DNA from: DATBQN01 sp963755825
GTDB lineage: Bacteria > Acidobacteriota > Thermoanaerobaculia > Multivoradales > UBA5704
DNA: 64,000 bases
Direction: 5' to 3'
Assembly: GCA_963755825.1 (NCBI GenBank)
Contig: CAVWLA010000003.1
Span: 186,001-250,000 of the forward strand
Numbering within the stretch: the first letter of the stretch is position 1; each line of letters starts with the position of its first letter. The notes under the pieces were generated by a model that worked only from the letters and a program-made list of their open reading frames with translations, was not told the origin of the DNA and ran no database searches. Shown here one piece after another: positions 25,719 through 64,000 of the stretch. A program made the translations under genes and the position numbers.

Positions 25719-25764
25719 GTGTGAAAGCATCGAGAGTCTCGACCGGGCTCACCTACTTTCACAC
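25719..25764. terminator. Inverted repeat between convergent genes, candidate bidirectional terminator
   Basis: GTGTGAAAG (25719-25727) pairs perfectly with CTTTCACAC (25756-25764) around a 28-nt loop that itself contains the small palindrome CGAGAGTCTCG. It lies between the plus-strand lipoprotein stop (25671) and the minus-strand DUF429 stop (25807), where a shared terminator is expected. The loop is long and there is no strong U-tract, so it could instead be a protein-binding site. Confidence 0.4.
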
Positions 25765-25806
25765 AAACGCCATCAAGCGCGAGTCGACATAGGTCCAAGA
25801 CAGACC

Positions 25807-26565
25807 TCATCTCCCCTGTTCCGGTCGCCCCAAGATCTCAGGGATTTCGCAAAGCGGTGCGGAGGCCAGTACGATCGCGCCTTCTTCCTTACCAGGTGCA
25901 TCGATGCGCAATGTGCGGCAGTTAGCTCGCAATGCCCCAAACGCGGCGCCCAGCATCGCATCCGTCCAATCAAGTGAAGTGCGCGCACGCTCATCGAGCG
26001 CAACATCCCACCGCCTCAAAAGCGCAGCAAGAAGCTCCAGCCGCTGTCGATGGCCGAGTGAACCTACTGGCCGCTTCCTCTTCAGCGAAGCACAGGTAAC
26101 TCGGAGACCATTCTGGATTGGTATCGCGACAAGCGAACGAAATCCAAAGGTGGGGTGGATCTCAAATACCTCGCCACCGGAACCGAGATCAATCTGGAAC
26201 TGCTGCTGCTCGAAGGCGGCAAAGAGCGTCATCCCTGTGCGCATCCACGCCGGGCACGCATCCGGCCTGCCGCGTGTCGAGTAGCAACCGCCAATGCCCA
26301 GCCGCCATTCGCAAACTCGCCTATCTGTGCTCCAGCCTCTCAGATCAATTTGATGCCTGGTTATATAGCCGGCTTCCGCAAGGAGACCCAGGTTCGGTCG
26401 TGGAGGCGAGTCGATTGCAATTGCATCGGGCTCATGCGCCATAACCCAGCTTAGAGCTGCGCCTACTTCAAGCGCGTGCGGGGCGAGATCAAACCGACCT
26501 GCGGTGAGATCAAGCACAACTGGGTACACGACATCCTGACCGACGTCGATTCCACAGAAACGCAT
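25807..26565 (-). CDS. DUF429 family protein (predicted RNase H-fold nuclease)
   Basis: 252 residues. Motifs expected of the DUF429 family are visible: N-terminal strand with Asp (CGIDVG), AIDSPPRP near residue 50, a CEWRL segment, EIHPTFGFRSL in the EvxP position, and LDWTDAMLGAAFGA near residue 215 carrying the late acidic residues. The family is predicted to have an RNase H-like fold; its biochemical role is not established as far as I know. AGGAGAGG (about 26573-26580) lies 7 nt before ATG 26565, a good ribosome binding site. Its base composition is clearly less GC-rich than the NRPS genes, suggesting different ancestry or weaker codon pressure. It is a lone gene between the lipoprotein and the minus-strand NRPS block, with no evident role in peptide synthesis. 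Confidence 0.75.
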   Translation of the reverse strand: MRFCGIDVGQDVVYPVVLDLTAGRFDLAPHALEVGAALSWVMAHEPDAIAIDSPPRPNLGLLAEAGYITRHQIDLRGWSTDRRVCEWRLGIGGCYSTRGRPDACPAWMRTGMTLFAAFEQQQFQIDLGSGGEVFEIHPTFGFRSLVAIPIQNGLRVTCASLKRKRPVGSLGHRQRLELLAALLRRWDVALDERARTSLDWTDAMLGAAFGALRANCRTLRIDAPGKEEGAIVLASAPLCEIPEILGRPEQGR

Positions 26566-26905
26566 TGAGACACCTCTCCTTCTCCACTGCAGGCCACGGC
26601 GTCGTCCGGGCCGCCACCGTCAATGCAGGTCCATCGAGGGAATCGGCGAACAGGTCGAGTAGATAGAGTCTACATGGGCCGAGCGAGCCGCGCGGGGGGG
26701 GCCGCCATAGTCGAGCGCCACTCGAGCGACGAGCTGTGGGAGGCGAGGGCGGTGTCGACGGGGCGCACCTCCGGCGCCACCGCCACGTAGGCGTCCGTCC
26801 GCGCCCCCTCCGCCGCGACCGTCGCCCTCAGGCGCCGCGGCGGCCGCCGGCGAAGACGACCGACCGCCGTAGGACGCCTCGGCGGCGATGGACAGGAGGG
26901 TCGGG
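26566..26905. other. 340-bp intergenic stretch, no gene recognised
   Basis: This lies between the DUF429 start and the NRPS stop. I see no supported gene. It contains the DUF429 Shine-Dalgarno and a 12-bp perfect palindrome CGGCGGCCGCCG (26838-26849), which could form a hairpin after the minus-strand NRPS operon. Confidence 0.5.
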
Positions 26906-29900
26906 TCAGCCGCGGACGCCCGCCATCCGGCGGTGATGTGGCTCGGGGAGGAGCTGGTCGAGCCGCACCTCGCGGTCGGCGGCGACCTGGAGGAGCAGCG
27001 CCTCGTAGTCGCGGCAGATGGCAGCGAGGGTCGCGGGATCGAAGAGGTCGGCGGCGCCGGTCAGGCCGCAGTGGAGGTGGTCGGGCTCGTCGCGGGCGGT
27101 GACCAGGAGGTCGTACTTGGCCGGCACCTCGACCTCGCCCAGGGCGCGGACCCGCAGGCCGGGGAGGCCGCGGTCTTCGGCCTCTTCTGCCGGCCGGGCG
27201 TCCGTCGAGAAGCTGAGCATGTTGAAAGCGGCGCGGAACATCAGCGTGCGATGGAGCGCCCGGCCCGGGAAGAGCGAGGCGAGGAGGGCGGGAAAGGGGA
27301 CGTCCTGGTGGCGGTAGGCGTCGAGCGCCGCGCCGCGGGCGCGCTGCATCACCTGAGTAAACGAGGGTCCGCCGGAGAGGTCGGTGCGCACGGTCACCGA
27401 GTTCATGAACATGCCGAGGAGCGGCGCGAGCTCGCGCCGGTGGCGCCCGGAGACGATCGAGCCGACGAGGACGTCCTCCTCCCCGGTGTAGCGATGGATG
27501 AGGACTTGGAGGGCGGCCAGGAGGGCCATCGAGACGGTGCAGCCGGCGGCCCGCGCCGCGGCGCGCAGCGCGGCGAGCGGCGTGCCGGCGAGCGCGAAGC
27601 CGCCGCGCACCGTCGCCGACCCGAGCACCTCCGGCCGCGGCCGGTCGGCGGGGAGGTCGACGACCGGCGGGCGGTCTTCGAGGAGACGGTGCCAATGGGC
27701 GAGCTGCGCCGCCAGCGCCGGCCCAGCGAAGGTGCGCCGCTGCCAGTGGGCGAAGTCGCCGAACTGGAGGGCGAGAGGCGGCAGCGGCGACGGCTCGCCG
27801 CGGCGGAAGGCGCCGTAGAGGGTCGCCAGCTCGCCCTGGAAGATCTCCATCGACCAGCCGTCGCTCACCGCGTGGTGCATGTTGAAGAGGACGGCGTGCT
27901 CCTCGGCGTCCAGGCGGAGGAGGCGGACGGTGAGGAGCGGCCCGTGGAAGACGTCGAACGGGCGGCGCGCGTCCTCGCGCACGAGCTCGCCGAGGAGCGC
28001 CTCGCGGCGGGCCTCCGGCAGGCCCGCGAGGTCGGCGATGGGCACGGTCGGCAGTTTGCCCTCGCCGACCACCTGCAGCAGCTCGCCGCCCTGACGCCGG
28101 AAGGTGGTGCGGAGGACCGCGTGACGGCGCCGGATCTCGGCCACGGCGCCGCGCAGGGCGGCGACGTCGAGCGGCCCGTCGAGGCGGAGGGCGAACGGCA
28201 TGTTCATCGCCGCCGAGACCGGCCCGCCCTGCAGCTCGATCGCCCACTCCTGCAGATAGGCGGCGGGGATCGCCGCGCCCGGCGGCGCCGGTGCAATGGG
28301 CTCCGCCGGCGGCAGGCCGGACTTGCTCTCCTCCGCCGCCGCGATCTCCGCCGCCAGCTCGCCGAGCGTAGCGCGCTCGAAGAGGCGGACCAGCGGCAGC
28401 TCGATGCCGAACGCCTCGCGCACGCGGAACGCCACCTGGGTGGCGAGGAGCGAGTGGCCCGAGAGGGCGAAGAAGTTGTCCTCGACGCCGATGCGCTCGA
28501 CCCCCAGCACCTCGCTCCAGATCGCCGCCAGCAGCTCCTCCGTGGGGTTGCGCGGCGGCGTACGCGGCGCCGCGGCCAGCTGGCCGGCCGCTGCGTCTGA
28601 CGCCCGGGGGCGCGCCGCGAGCGCGGCGCGGTCGAGCTTGCCGTTCGTCGTCAGCGGCAGCGCGGCGAGGATCGAGATGTGCGCCGGCACCATGAACTCC
28701 GGCAGGCGGCAACGCAGGTGAGCCCGCAGCTCCGCCGGGCCGGGCGCCGGGCGGCCGCCCACCTCGCCGGCCTCGACGTAGGCGGCGAGGCGGAGGTCGC
28801 CGCGCTCGCGGCGCGCCAGGACCGCCGCCTGGCGCACGCCGGGGCAGGCGGCGAGCGCCTCCTCGATCTCCCCCGGCTCGACGCGGAAACCGCGCAGCTT
28901 CACCTGCCGGTCGGCGCGGCCGAGGAACTCGAGCCGGCCGTCGGCCAGGTGGCGGGCGAGGTCGCCGGTGCGGTAGAGCCGGGCGCCGGGGGTGCCCAGG
29001 GCGCCGCTCTGCGGGTCGGGCACGAACGCCGCGGCGGTCAAGTCAGGGCGGCCGACGTAGCCGCGGGCGAGGCCGGCGCCGCCGGCCAGGAGCTCGCCCG
29101 CGACGCCGACCGGCAGCGGGCCGCCGGCGGCACCCAGGACGGCGAGGCGGGTGCCGGCGATCGGCCGCCCCAGGGAGACTGTGGCGCCGACGTCGCGCGG
29201 CGACGCGAGGGGGGCGACGGAGACGAAGGTGGTGCTCTCGGTCGGCCCGTAACCGGCGACGACGAGGGTGCCGGGAAGCCCCGCGATGGCGCGCCGAGTG
29301 AGCGCCGGCGAGAGGACGTCGCCGCCGGTCAGGAGCCGCGCGACGCTGGCCAAGCGGCGCGCCCCGTCTCCCCGCGCCATCGCCGGCTCGACCACCTGCT
29401 CGACCACCTGCTCAACCACCTGATGGAAGACCCCGGCGGTCAGCCAGAGCACGCTCGCCCCGTGCCGCGCGACGAGCTCGGCGATCTCGTCCGGCGAGAA
29501 GATGCCCGGCGGCGGCACCACGATGCGCGCGCCGTTGCCGAGGGCGCCCCAGATCTCGGCCGTCGAGGCGTCGAAGGAGAAGGGCGCCAGCGCCAGCCAG
29601 ACCTGGCCGGGTCCGAGATCGAGCACGCCGGCGACCAGCCGCACCACGCCGCGCTGGGGGATGGCGACGCCCTTCGGCCGCCCGGTCGACCCCGAGGTGT
29701 ACATGACGTAGGCCAGGTGGTCGGGATCGAGATCCGCCGGCGCCGCCGCCGCCGGGGCGGCCTCGGCCTCCTCCACGGCCAGCGCCTCGAGGGTGAAGAC
29801 GGGGAGGTGGCCGGCAGGGAGGATCGCCGCCAGACGGCCCAGGGAGGCCTCGTCGGTGAGCACCGCCGCCATCCCCGCGTCGCCGGCCATGAACGCCAGG

Positions 29901-32900
29901 CGCTCGGTGGGCAGCTCGGCATCGAGCGGCAGGTAGGCGCCGCCGGCGAGGACGACGGCGAGCGCCGAGAGGACGAGCTCGGCCGAGCGCGGCAGGCAGA
30001 TGCCGACGACGACGTCGGGGCCGACGCCGGCGCCGCGGAGCACCCGCGCCATGGCGCCGGCGCGCGCCGCGAGAGCCCCATAGGTCCAGACGCCGCCCCT
30101 GCCTTCGAGGGCGATGGCGTCCGGCCGGCGGCCGGCCTGGCGGGAGAAGAGGGCGGCGACGGTCGCCCCGCGCGCCGGCTCCTCGCCGCCGGCGCTCCAT
30201 TCGACGAGCACCTGGTGCAGCTCGCCGGGGCCGAGGAGCGGCAGCTCGGCGACCGGCGTCTCCGGCGCCGCCGCGGCGGCGGTGAGCAGGCGGACGAAGC
30301 CGGCGGCCAGCCGCTCGATCGTCGTGCCGTCGAAGAGGTCGGCGTTGTAGACGCAGCGGCCGGCGAGCGCCCCGCCCCGCTCGGCCAGGTTGATGGCGAG
30401 GTCGAACTTGGCGCTCTCCGCCGCCCCGCCGAGTGGTTCCAGGGAGAGGCCGGACAACTGGCGCGCCGGCGGCCGGTCGTTGAAGAGCTGGAAGACGACC
30501 TGGACGAGCGGCGGCCGCGAGGGGTCGCGCTCCGCCAGGACGACATCGACGAGCCTCTCGAACGGCAGGTCCTGATGGGCATAGGCGTCGAGGGCCCGCC
30601 CCCGCGCGCGGGCGAGGAGGTCGCCGAAGCTCTCGCCCGCCGCGAGGTCCGAGCGGAGGACGAGGGTGTTGACGAAGAACCCGATCAGCTCCTCGAGCTC
30701 GACCCACTGGCGGTTGGCGATCGGCGAGCCGACGAGGAGGGAGCGCTGCCCCGTCATCCGGTGGAGCAGCGCCGAGGTGGCGGCGAGGCCGACCATGAAG
30801 ACCGTCCCGCCGCGCTGCCGGGACAGCTCGCGGACCCGCGCCGAGCCCGCCGGCGACAGGGTGAACGAGCGCACCGCGCCGCGGGTGCTCTGCAGCGGCG
30901 GCCGCGGCCGGTCGGTCGGCAGATCGAGCACCGTCGGGGCGCCGGCGAGGGCTTGGCGCCAGTGGCGGAGCTCGCCGGCGAGCGCCTCGCCCGCCAGCCG
31001 GGCGCGCTGCCAGACGGCGAAGTCGCCGTACTGGACCGGCAGCGCGCGGAGAGGCGACCGCCGGCCGGCGAGGAAGGCCGCATAGAGCTGCGCCAGGTCG
31101 TCGAGCAGGACGGCGGTCGACCAGCCGTCCGCCGCGATGTGGTGCATGGTGAAGAGGAGGGCATGCTCGCCCTCGCCCTGACCCTCGGGCGCGGCGAGCG
31201 CGACGAGGGTCGCCCGCAGCAGCGGCCCGCGCTCGAGGTCGAAGGGGGTGGCGGCCTCGGCCGCGGCGAGCGCGCGGAGCTCCGCCTGGCGCGCGGCCGG
31301 CGGCAGGGCGCCGAGGTCGACCAGCGGCAGCCGGAGCGGCGCCGGCTCGGCGACCACCTGGAGGGGGCCGTCGGGCCCGGCCGCGAAGCGCGTGCGGAGG
31401 GTCTCGTGCCGGCGGACGATCGCCTCCAGGCTGGCGGCGAGGACGGGGATGGCGAGCCGCCCGCGGAGGAGCACGGCAGCGGGCACGTTGTAGGCGATGC
31501 CGCCGGGCGTCAGGCGGTCGAGGAACCAGAGCCGCTCCTGGGCGAAGGAGAGCCGCAGCGGCGGCAGCGGCCGCGGCAGCCGAGGGATCCTCCCGCCCCC
31601 CTCGGCTCCGCCGCTCCCCCGCTCGACGAGCACCTGGTGGCGCTCGCTCTCGGCGAGGAGCGGCAGCGCGCGGAGCGGCCGCTCGAGCTCGCCGGCCACC
31701 GCCATCAGGAGGCTCAGCCATTGGCCCTGCCAGCGCGCCGCAGTCGCCCGCTCGATGCGGTCGGCGTCGTAGCCGAGCGAGAAGCCGAGGCGCCCGCCGG
31801 AATCCCAGCAGGACATGGCGAGGGTCGACTGGGTGGTCAGGCCCGCGCCAGCGCGCGACATCGGCGCGAGCTCGAGGCCGGGGATCCGGATATCGCCGAG
31901 CGACTGGCTGCGGGCGATGAACATGGCGTCGACGAGCGGCATGCTCTCGCTGCCGCTCTCCGGGCGCAGGGCCTCGACGACCAGGGTGAACGGCAGGTCC
32001 TGGTGGTCGTAGGCGGCGAGCGCCGTCTCCCGCACAGCGGCGAGCTGGCGGCGGAACGACGGCGCGCCCTCCCAGCGGCTGCGCAGCACCAGGGTGTTGA
32101 CGAAGCAGCCGATCAGCGGCTCGAGCTCGCGCCGGTTCCGGTTGGCGATCGGCGTGCCGACCGCGAGGTCCTCCTGCCCGGCGAGCCGATGGAGGAGGGT
32201 CTGGAAGACGGCGAGGAGCGCCATGAAGAGGGTGGCCCCCTCGCGGCGCGCCAGGGTGCGGATCGCCTCTACCAGCTCGGCGGGCACCTCCGCGGAGAGG
32301 AACGCGGCGCGCGCTGTCCTCCGGTCCGGGCGCCGCCGATCAGGGCACTGCGGCCGGTCGGTCGGCAGGTCGAGACGGGCGAGCCCGGCGAGCTGCCGCG
32401 TCCAGTAGGAGAGCTGCTCGTCGAGAACCCGGCCGGCGAGCCAGCCGCGCTGCCAGACGGCGAAGTCGGCGTACTGGATCGCCAGCTCGGGGAGCGGCGA
32501 GGGGCGGCCGCTCGCCAGCGCCGGATAGATCGCCGCCAGCTCGCGCAGGAGGACGCCGAGCGACCAGCCGTCCGCGATGATCGGGTGCAGGGTGAAGAGG
32601 AGCACGCGGTCGTCGGCCGCCGTCCCCACCAGGGTAGCGCGCACCAGCCCGCCGCGCGCGAGGTCGAACGGCGGCCCCTGCTCGGCGGCGAGCAGGCGCT
32701 GGAGCTCGCGCTCGCGGGCGCCGGCCGGCAGACTGACCAGGTCGACCTGCGGCAGCTGCGGACAGGCATCGGTGTCGATCTCCTGGAACGGCCGCCCGCC
32801 GCGGGCGACGATGCGCGTGCGCAGCGTCTCGTGGCGGCGCGCGATCTCCGCCAGGGTCGCCGCCAGCGCCGCCGGGCGGAGGGCGCCGCGCAGCCGCACC

Positions 32901-33217
32901 GCGACCGGCACCGCGTCGGAGCGTTCCTCGCGCGCCAGCTGGTCGACCAGCCAGAGGCGCTCCTGGGCGAAGGAGAGCGGCAGCGGCGCGTTCCGCGCCG
33001 CCGGCCGGATGGACGTCGCCGGCTCGGCCAATGGCTCGGACAGCGGCTCTCCGGGGCCGTCCCGCCGCGCGAGTTTCCCGAGCTCGCCGCACCAGCGCTC
33101 CGCCGCTCCCCGGTCCACCCGCCGGCGCCGCTGGAACTCCACGTCATCGAGCATACGTGACTGGGCGGCGGCCGAGGCCGTGGGCGCGGCGGACGAGGAT
33201 CTGATCGAGCCGGGCAT
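26906..33217 (-). CDS. NRPS, C(inactive)-C-A-T-C, duplicate of the giant NRPS tail
   Basis: 2103 residues. Residues 22-45 (RMLDDVEFQRRRRVDRG) match the C-terminal end of the ST domain in the upstream gene. Then C1 78-520, C2 553-996 (HHIAADG), A 1016-1526, T (SGHSLL near 1583), terminal C 1656-2086 (HHAVSDG). C1 reads LHPIIADG: the second, catalytic His of HHxxxDG is Pro, so C1 should be unable to condense. C1 and C2 are adjacent with no A-T between them. The A code by eye is DAAWLGGTFK, close to the Val-type DAFWIGGTFK. The terminal C lacks the usual N-terminal LSFAQERLW motif and may release or pass on the peptide; no thioesterase follows. The whole gene parallels the last ~6.5 kb of the giant NRPS, 65 bp upstream. 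The start is uncertain: ATG 33217 or 33154, neither with a Shine-Dalgarno. Confidence 0.9.
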   Translation of the reverse strand: MPGSIRSSSAAPTASAAAQSRMLDDVEFQRRRRVDRGAAERWCGELGKLARRDGPGEPLSEPLAEPATSIRPAARNAPLPLSFAQERLWLVDQLAREERSDAVPVAVRLRGALRPAALAATLAEIARRHETLRTRIVARGGRPFQEIDTDACPQLPQVDLVSLPAGARERELQRLLAAEQGPPFDLARGGLVRATLVGTAADDRVLLFTLHPIIADGWSLGVLLRELAAIYPALASGRPSPLPELAIQYADFAVWQRGWLAGRVLDEQLSYWTRQLAGLARLDLPTDRPQCPDRRRPDRRTARAAFLSAEVPAELVEAIRTLARREGATLFMALLAVFQTLLHRLAGQEDLAVGTPIANRNRRELEPLIGCFVNTLVLRSRWEGAPSFRRQLAAVRETALAAYDHQDLPFTLVVEALRPESGSESMPLVDAMFIARSQSLGDIRIPGLELAPMSRAGAGLTTQSTLAMSCWDSGGRLGFSLGYDADRIERATAARWQGQWLSLLMAVAGELERPLRALPLLAESERHQVLVERGSGGAEGGGRIPRLPRPLPPLRLSFAQERLWFLDRLTPGGIAYNVPAAVLLRGRLAIPVLAASLEAIVRRHETLRTRFAAGPDGPLQVVAEPAPLRLPLVDLGALPPAARQAELRALAAAEAATPFDLERGPLLRATLVALAAPEGQGEGEHALLFTMHHIAADGWSTAVLLDDLAQLYAAFLAGRRSPLRALPVQYGDFAVWQRARLAGEALAGELRHWRQALAGAPTVLDLPTDRPRPPLQSTRGAVRSFTLSPAGSARVRELSRQRGGTVFMVGLAATSALLHRMTGQRSLLVGSPIANRQWVELEELIGFFVNTLVLRSDLAAGESFGDLLARARGRALDAYAHQDLPFERLVDVVLAERDPSRPPLVQVVFQLFNDRPPARQLSGLSLEPLGGAAESAKFDLAINLAERGGALAGRCVYNADLFDGTTIERLAAGFVRLLTAAAAAPETPVAELPLLGPGELHQVLVEWSAGGEEPARGATVAALFSRQAGRRPDAIALEGRGGVWTYGALAARAGAMARVLRGAGVGPDVVVGICLPRSAELVLSALAVVLAGGAYLPLDAELPTERLAFMAGDAGMAAVLTDEASLGRLAAILPAGHLPVFTLEALAVEEAEAAPAAAAPADLDPDHLAYVMYTSGSTGRPKGVAIPQRGVVRLVAGVLDLGPGQVWLALAPFSFDASTAEIWGALGNGARIVVPPPGIFSPDEIAELVARHGASVLWLTAGVFHQVVEQVVEQVVEPAMARGDGARRLASVARLLTGGDVLSPALTRRAIAGLPGTLVVAGYGPTESTTFVSVAPLASPRDVGATVSLGRPIAGTRLAVLGAAGGPLPVGVAGELLAGGAGLARGYVGRPDLTAAAFVPDPQSGALGTPGARLYRTGDLARHLADGRLEFLGRADRQVKLRGFRVEPGEIEEALAACPGVRQAAVLARRERGDLRLAAYVEAGEVGGRPAPGPAELRAHLRCRLPEFMVPAHISILAALPLTTNGKLDRAALAARPRASDAAAGQLAAAPRTPPRNPTEELLAAIWSEVLGVERIGVEDNFFALSGHSLLATQVAFRVREAFGIELPLVRLFERATLGELAAEIAAAEESKSGLPPAEPIAPAPPGAAIPAAYLQEWAIELQGGPVSAAMNMPFALRLDGPLDVAALRGAVAEIRRRHAVLRTTFRRQGGELLQVVGEGKLPTVPIADLAGLPEARREALLGELVREDARRPFDVFHGPLLTVRLLRLDAEEHAVLFNMHHAVSDGWSMEIFQGELATLYGAFRRGEPSPLPPLALQFGDFAHWQRRTFAGPALAAQLAHWHRLLEDRPPVVDLPADRPRPEVLGSATVRGGFALAGTPLAALRAAARAAGCTVSMALLAALQVLIHRYTGEEDVLVGSIVSGRHRRELAPLLGMFMNSVTVRTDLSGGPSFTQVMQRARGAALDAYRHQDVPFPALLASLFPGRALHRTLMFRAAFNMLSFSTDARPAEEAEDRGLPGLRVRALGEVEVPAKYDLLVTARDEPDHLHCGLTGAADLFDPATLAAICRDYEALLLQVAADREVRLDQLLPEPHHRRMAGVRG
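29387..29422 (-). repeat. Three 12-bp in-frame repeats inside the A domain
   Basis: CTCGACCACCTG at 29387 and 29399 and CTCAACCACCTG at 29411 encode QVVE three times on the minus strand, just after the LTAGVFH segment of the A domain. The paralogous A domain near 35780 has a single QVVE, so this copy has expanded by eight residues close to the substrate pocket. Confidence 0.85.
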
Positions 33218-33282
33218 CCTCGAACGAGCGGCGCGGCTCAGCGGCCACGGGATAGAGGAGGTCGCAGAGCCCCGGCGTCACG
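33144..33282 (-). pseudogene. Sulfotransferase domain scar between the two minus-strand NRPS genes
   Basis: In a frame different from the downstream NRPS, the minus strand reads RRSFEDARLDQILVRRAHGL then GRR, matching IRSFEEARLDQIFFRHDHGF of the intact ST in the giant NRPS. At about 33168 the homology jumps to the ST C-terminus (RMLDDVEFQ in the downstream gene's frame), skipping roughly 225 bp present near 39993-40219. The upstream ST part with the PAPS-binding loop is absent. It is therefore a 5'-truncated, internally deleted ST remnant left by duplication of the giant NRPS tail. Confidence 0.7.

Positions 33283-64000
<30,718 letters not shown>

Noticed and set aside
26906..33217. Independent initiation NRPS with a starter C domain
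   Set aside because: Its N-terminus is an ST remnant and an inactive C domain, both clearly derived from the upstream gene's tail.

Overview
The window is a very GC-rich (roughly 75% by eye in the large genes) bacterial region dominated by nonribosomal peptide synthetase (NRPS) genes. Lipoprotein signals in the small genes suggest a Gram-negative-type envelope. The style (giant multimodular NRPS genes, tiny intergenic gaps, very high GC) would fit Acidobacteriota or Myxococcota, but nothing here fixes the phylum.

Layout. (1) 1-342: 3' end of a beta-carbonic anhydrase. (2) 431-21712, plus strand: an operon-like block with a three-module NRPS (C-A-T x3), a B12-binding radical SAM protein with the CX7CX2C motif of RiPP-maturation C-methyltransferases, and an NRPS-PKS hybrid (C-A-T-C-A-T-KS plus a collapsed AT). 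The hybrid is broken by a one-base frameshift in a C-run at 20837-20842. The joins on both sides of the radical SAM gene are bridged by 11- and 15-codon mini-ORFs ending in ATGA overlaps. (3) 21713-26905: a non-NRPS island. It holds seven and a half copies of an exact 42-bp tandem repeat, each able to form a hairpin; a secreted Cys-rich protein; two divergent lipoproteins that appear to share a symmetric promoter with leaderless starts; and a DUF429 protein. (4) 26906-64000, minus strand: a 2103-aa NRPS and, upstream of it, a giant NRPS whose start lies beyond the right edge. At least 10,200 aa of the giant are in the window, interrupted by a one-base insertion near 44784.

The most unusual content is in the giant NRPS. 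Two sulfotransferase (ST) domains are embedded directly after T domains. My reading of the A-domain specificity residues assigns one ST-bearing module to Ser (DVWHISLVDK) and the other to Thr (DFWNVGMVHK), so both STs follow hydroxy-amino-acid modules. This suggests on-line O-sulfonation of the Ser/Thr side chain, either kept as a sulfate ester or eliminated to Dha/Dhb. The Thr-ST unit is followed by two C domains in tandem. A duplicate of this tail forms the neighbouring 2103-aa gene, and there the ST is reduced to a scar and the adjacent C domain has lost its catalytic His (HH to HP), as if the two had decayed together. A near-identical Thr module elsewhere in the giant gene lacks the ST.

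Readable order of the giant enzyme: [C]-A(Ser)-T-ST / C-A(Thr)-T / C-A(Gly-like)-T / C-A(?)-T / C-A(Thr)-T / C-A(Gly-like)-T / C-A(Thr)-T-ST / C-C-A(aliphatic?)-T-C. No thioesterase, epimerase, transporter, regulator, MbtH or phosphopantetheinyl transferase gene was recognised in the window, so release and export must be encoded elsewhere or use terminal C domains.
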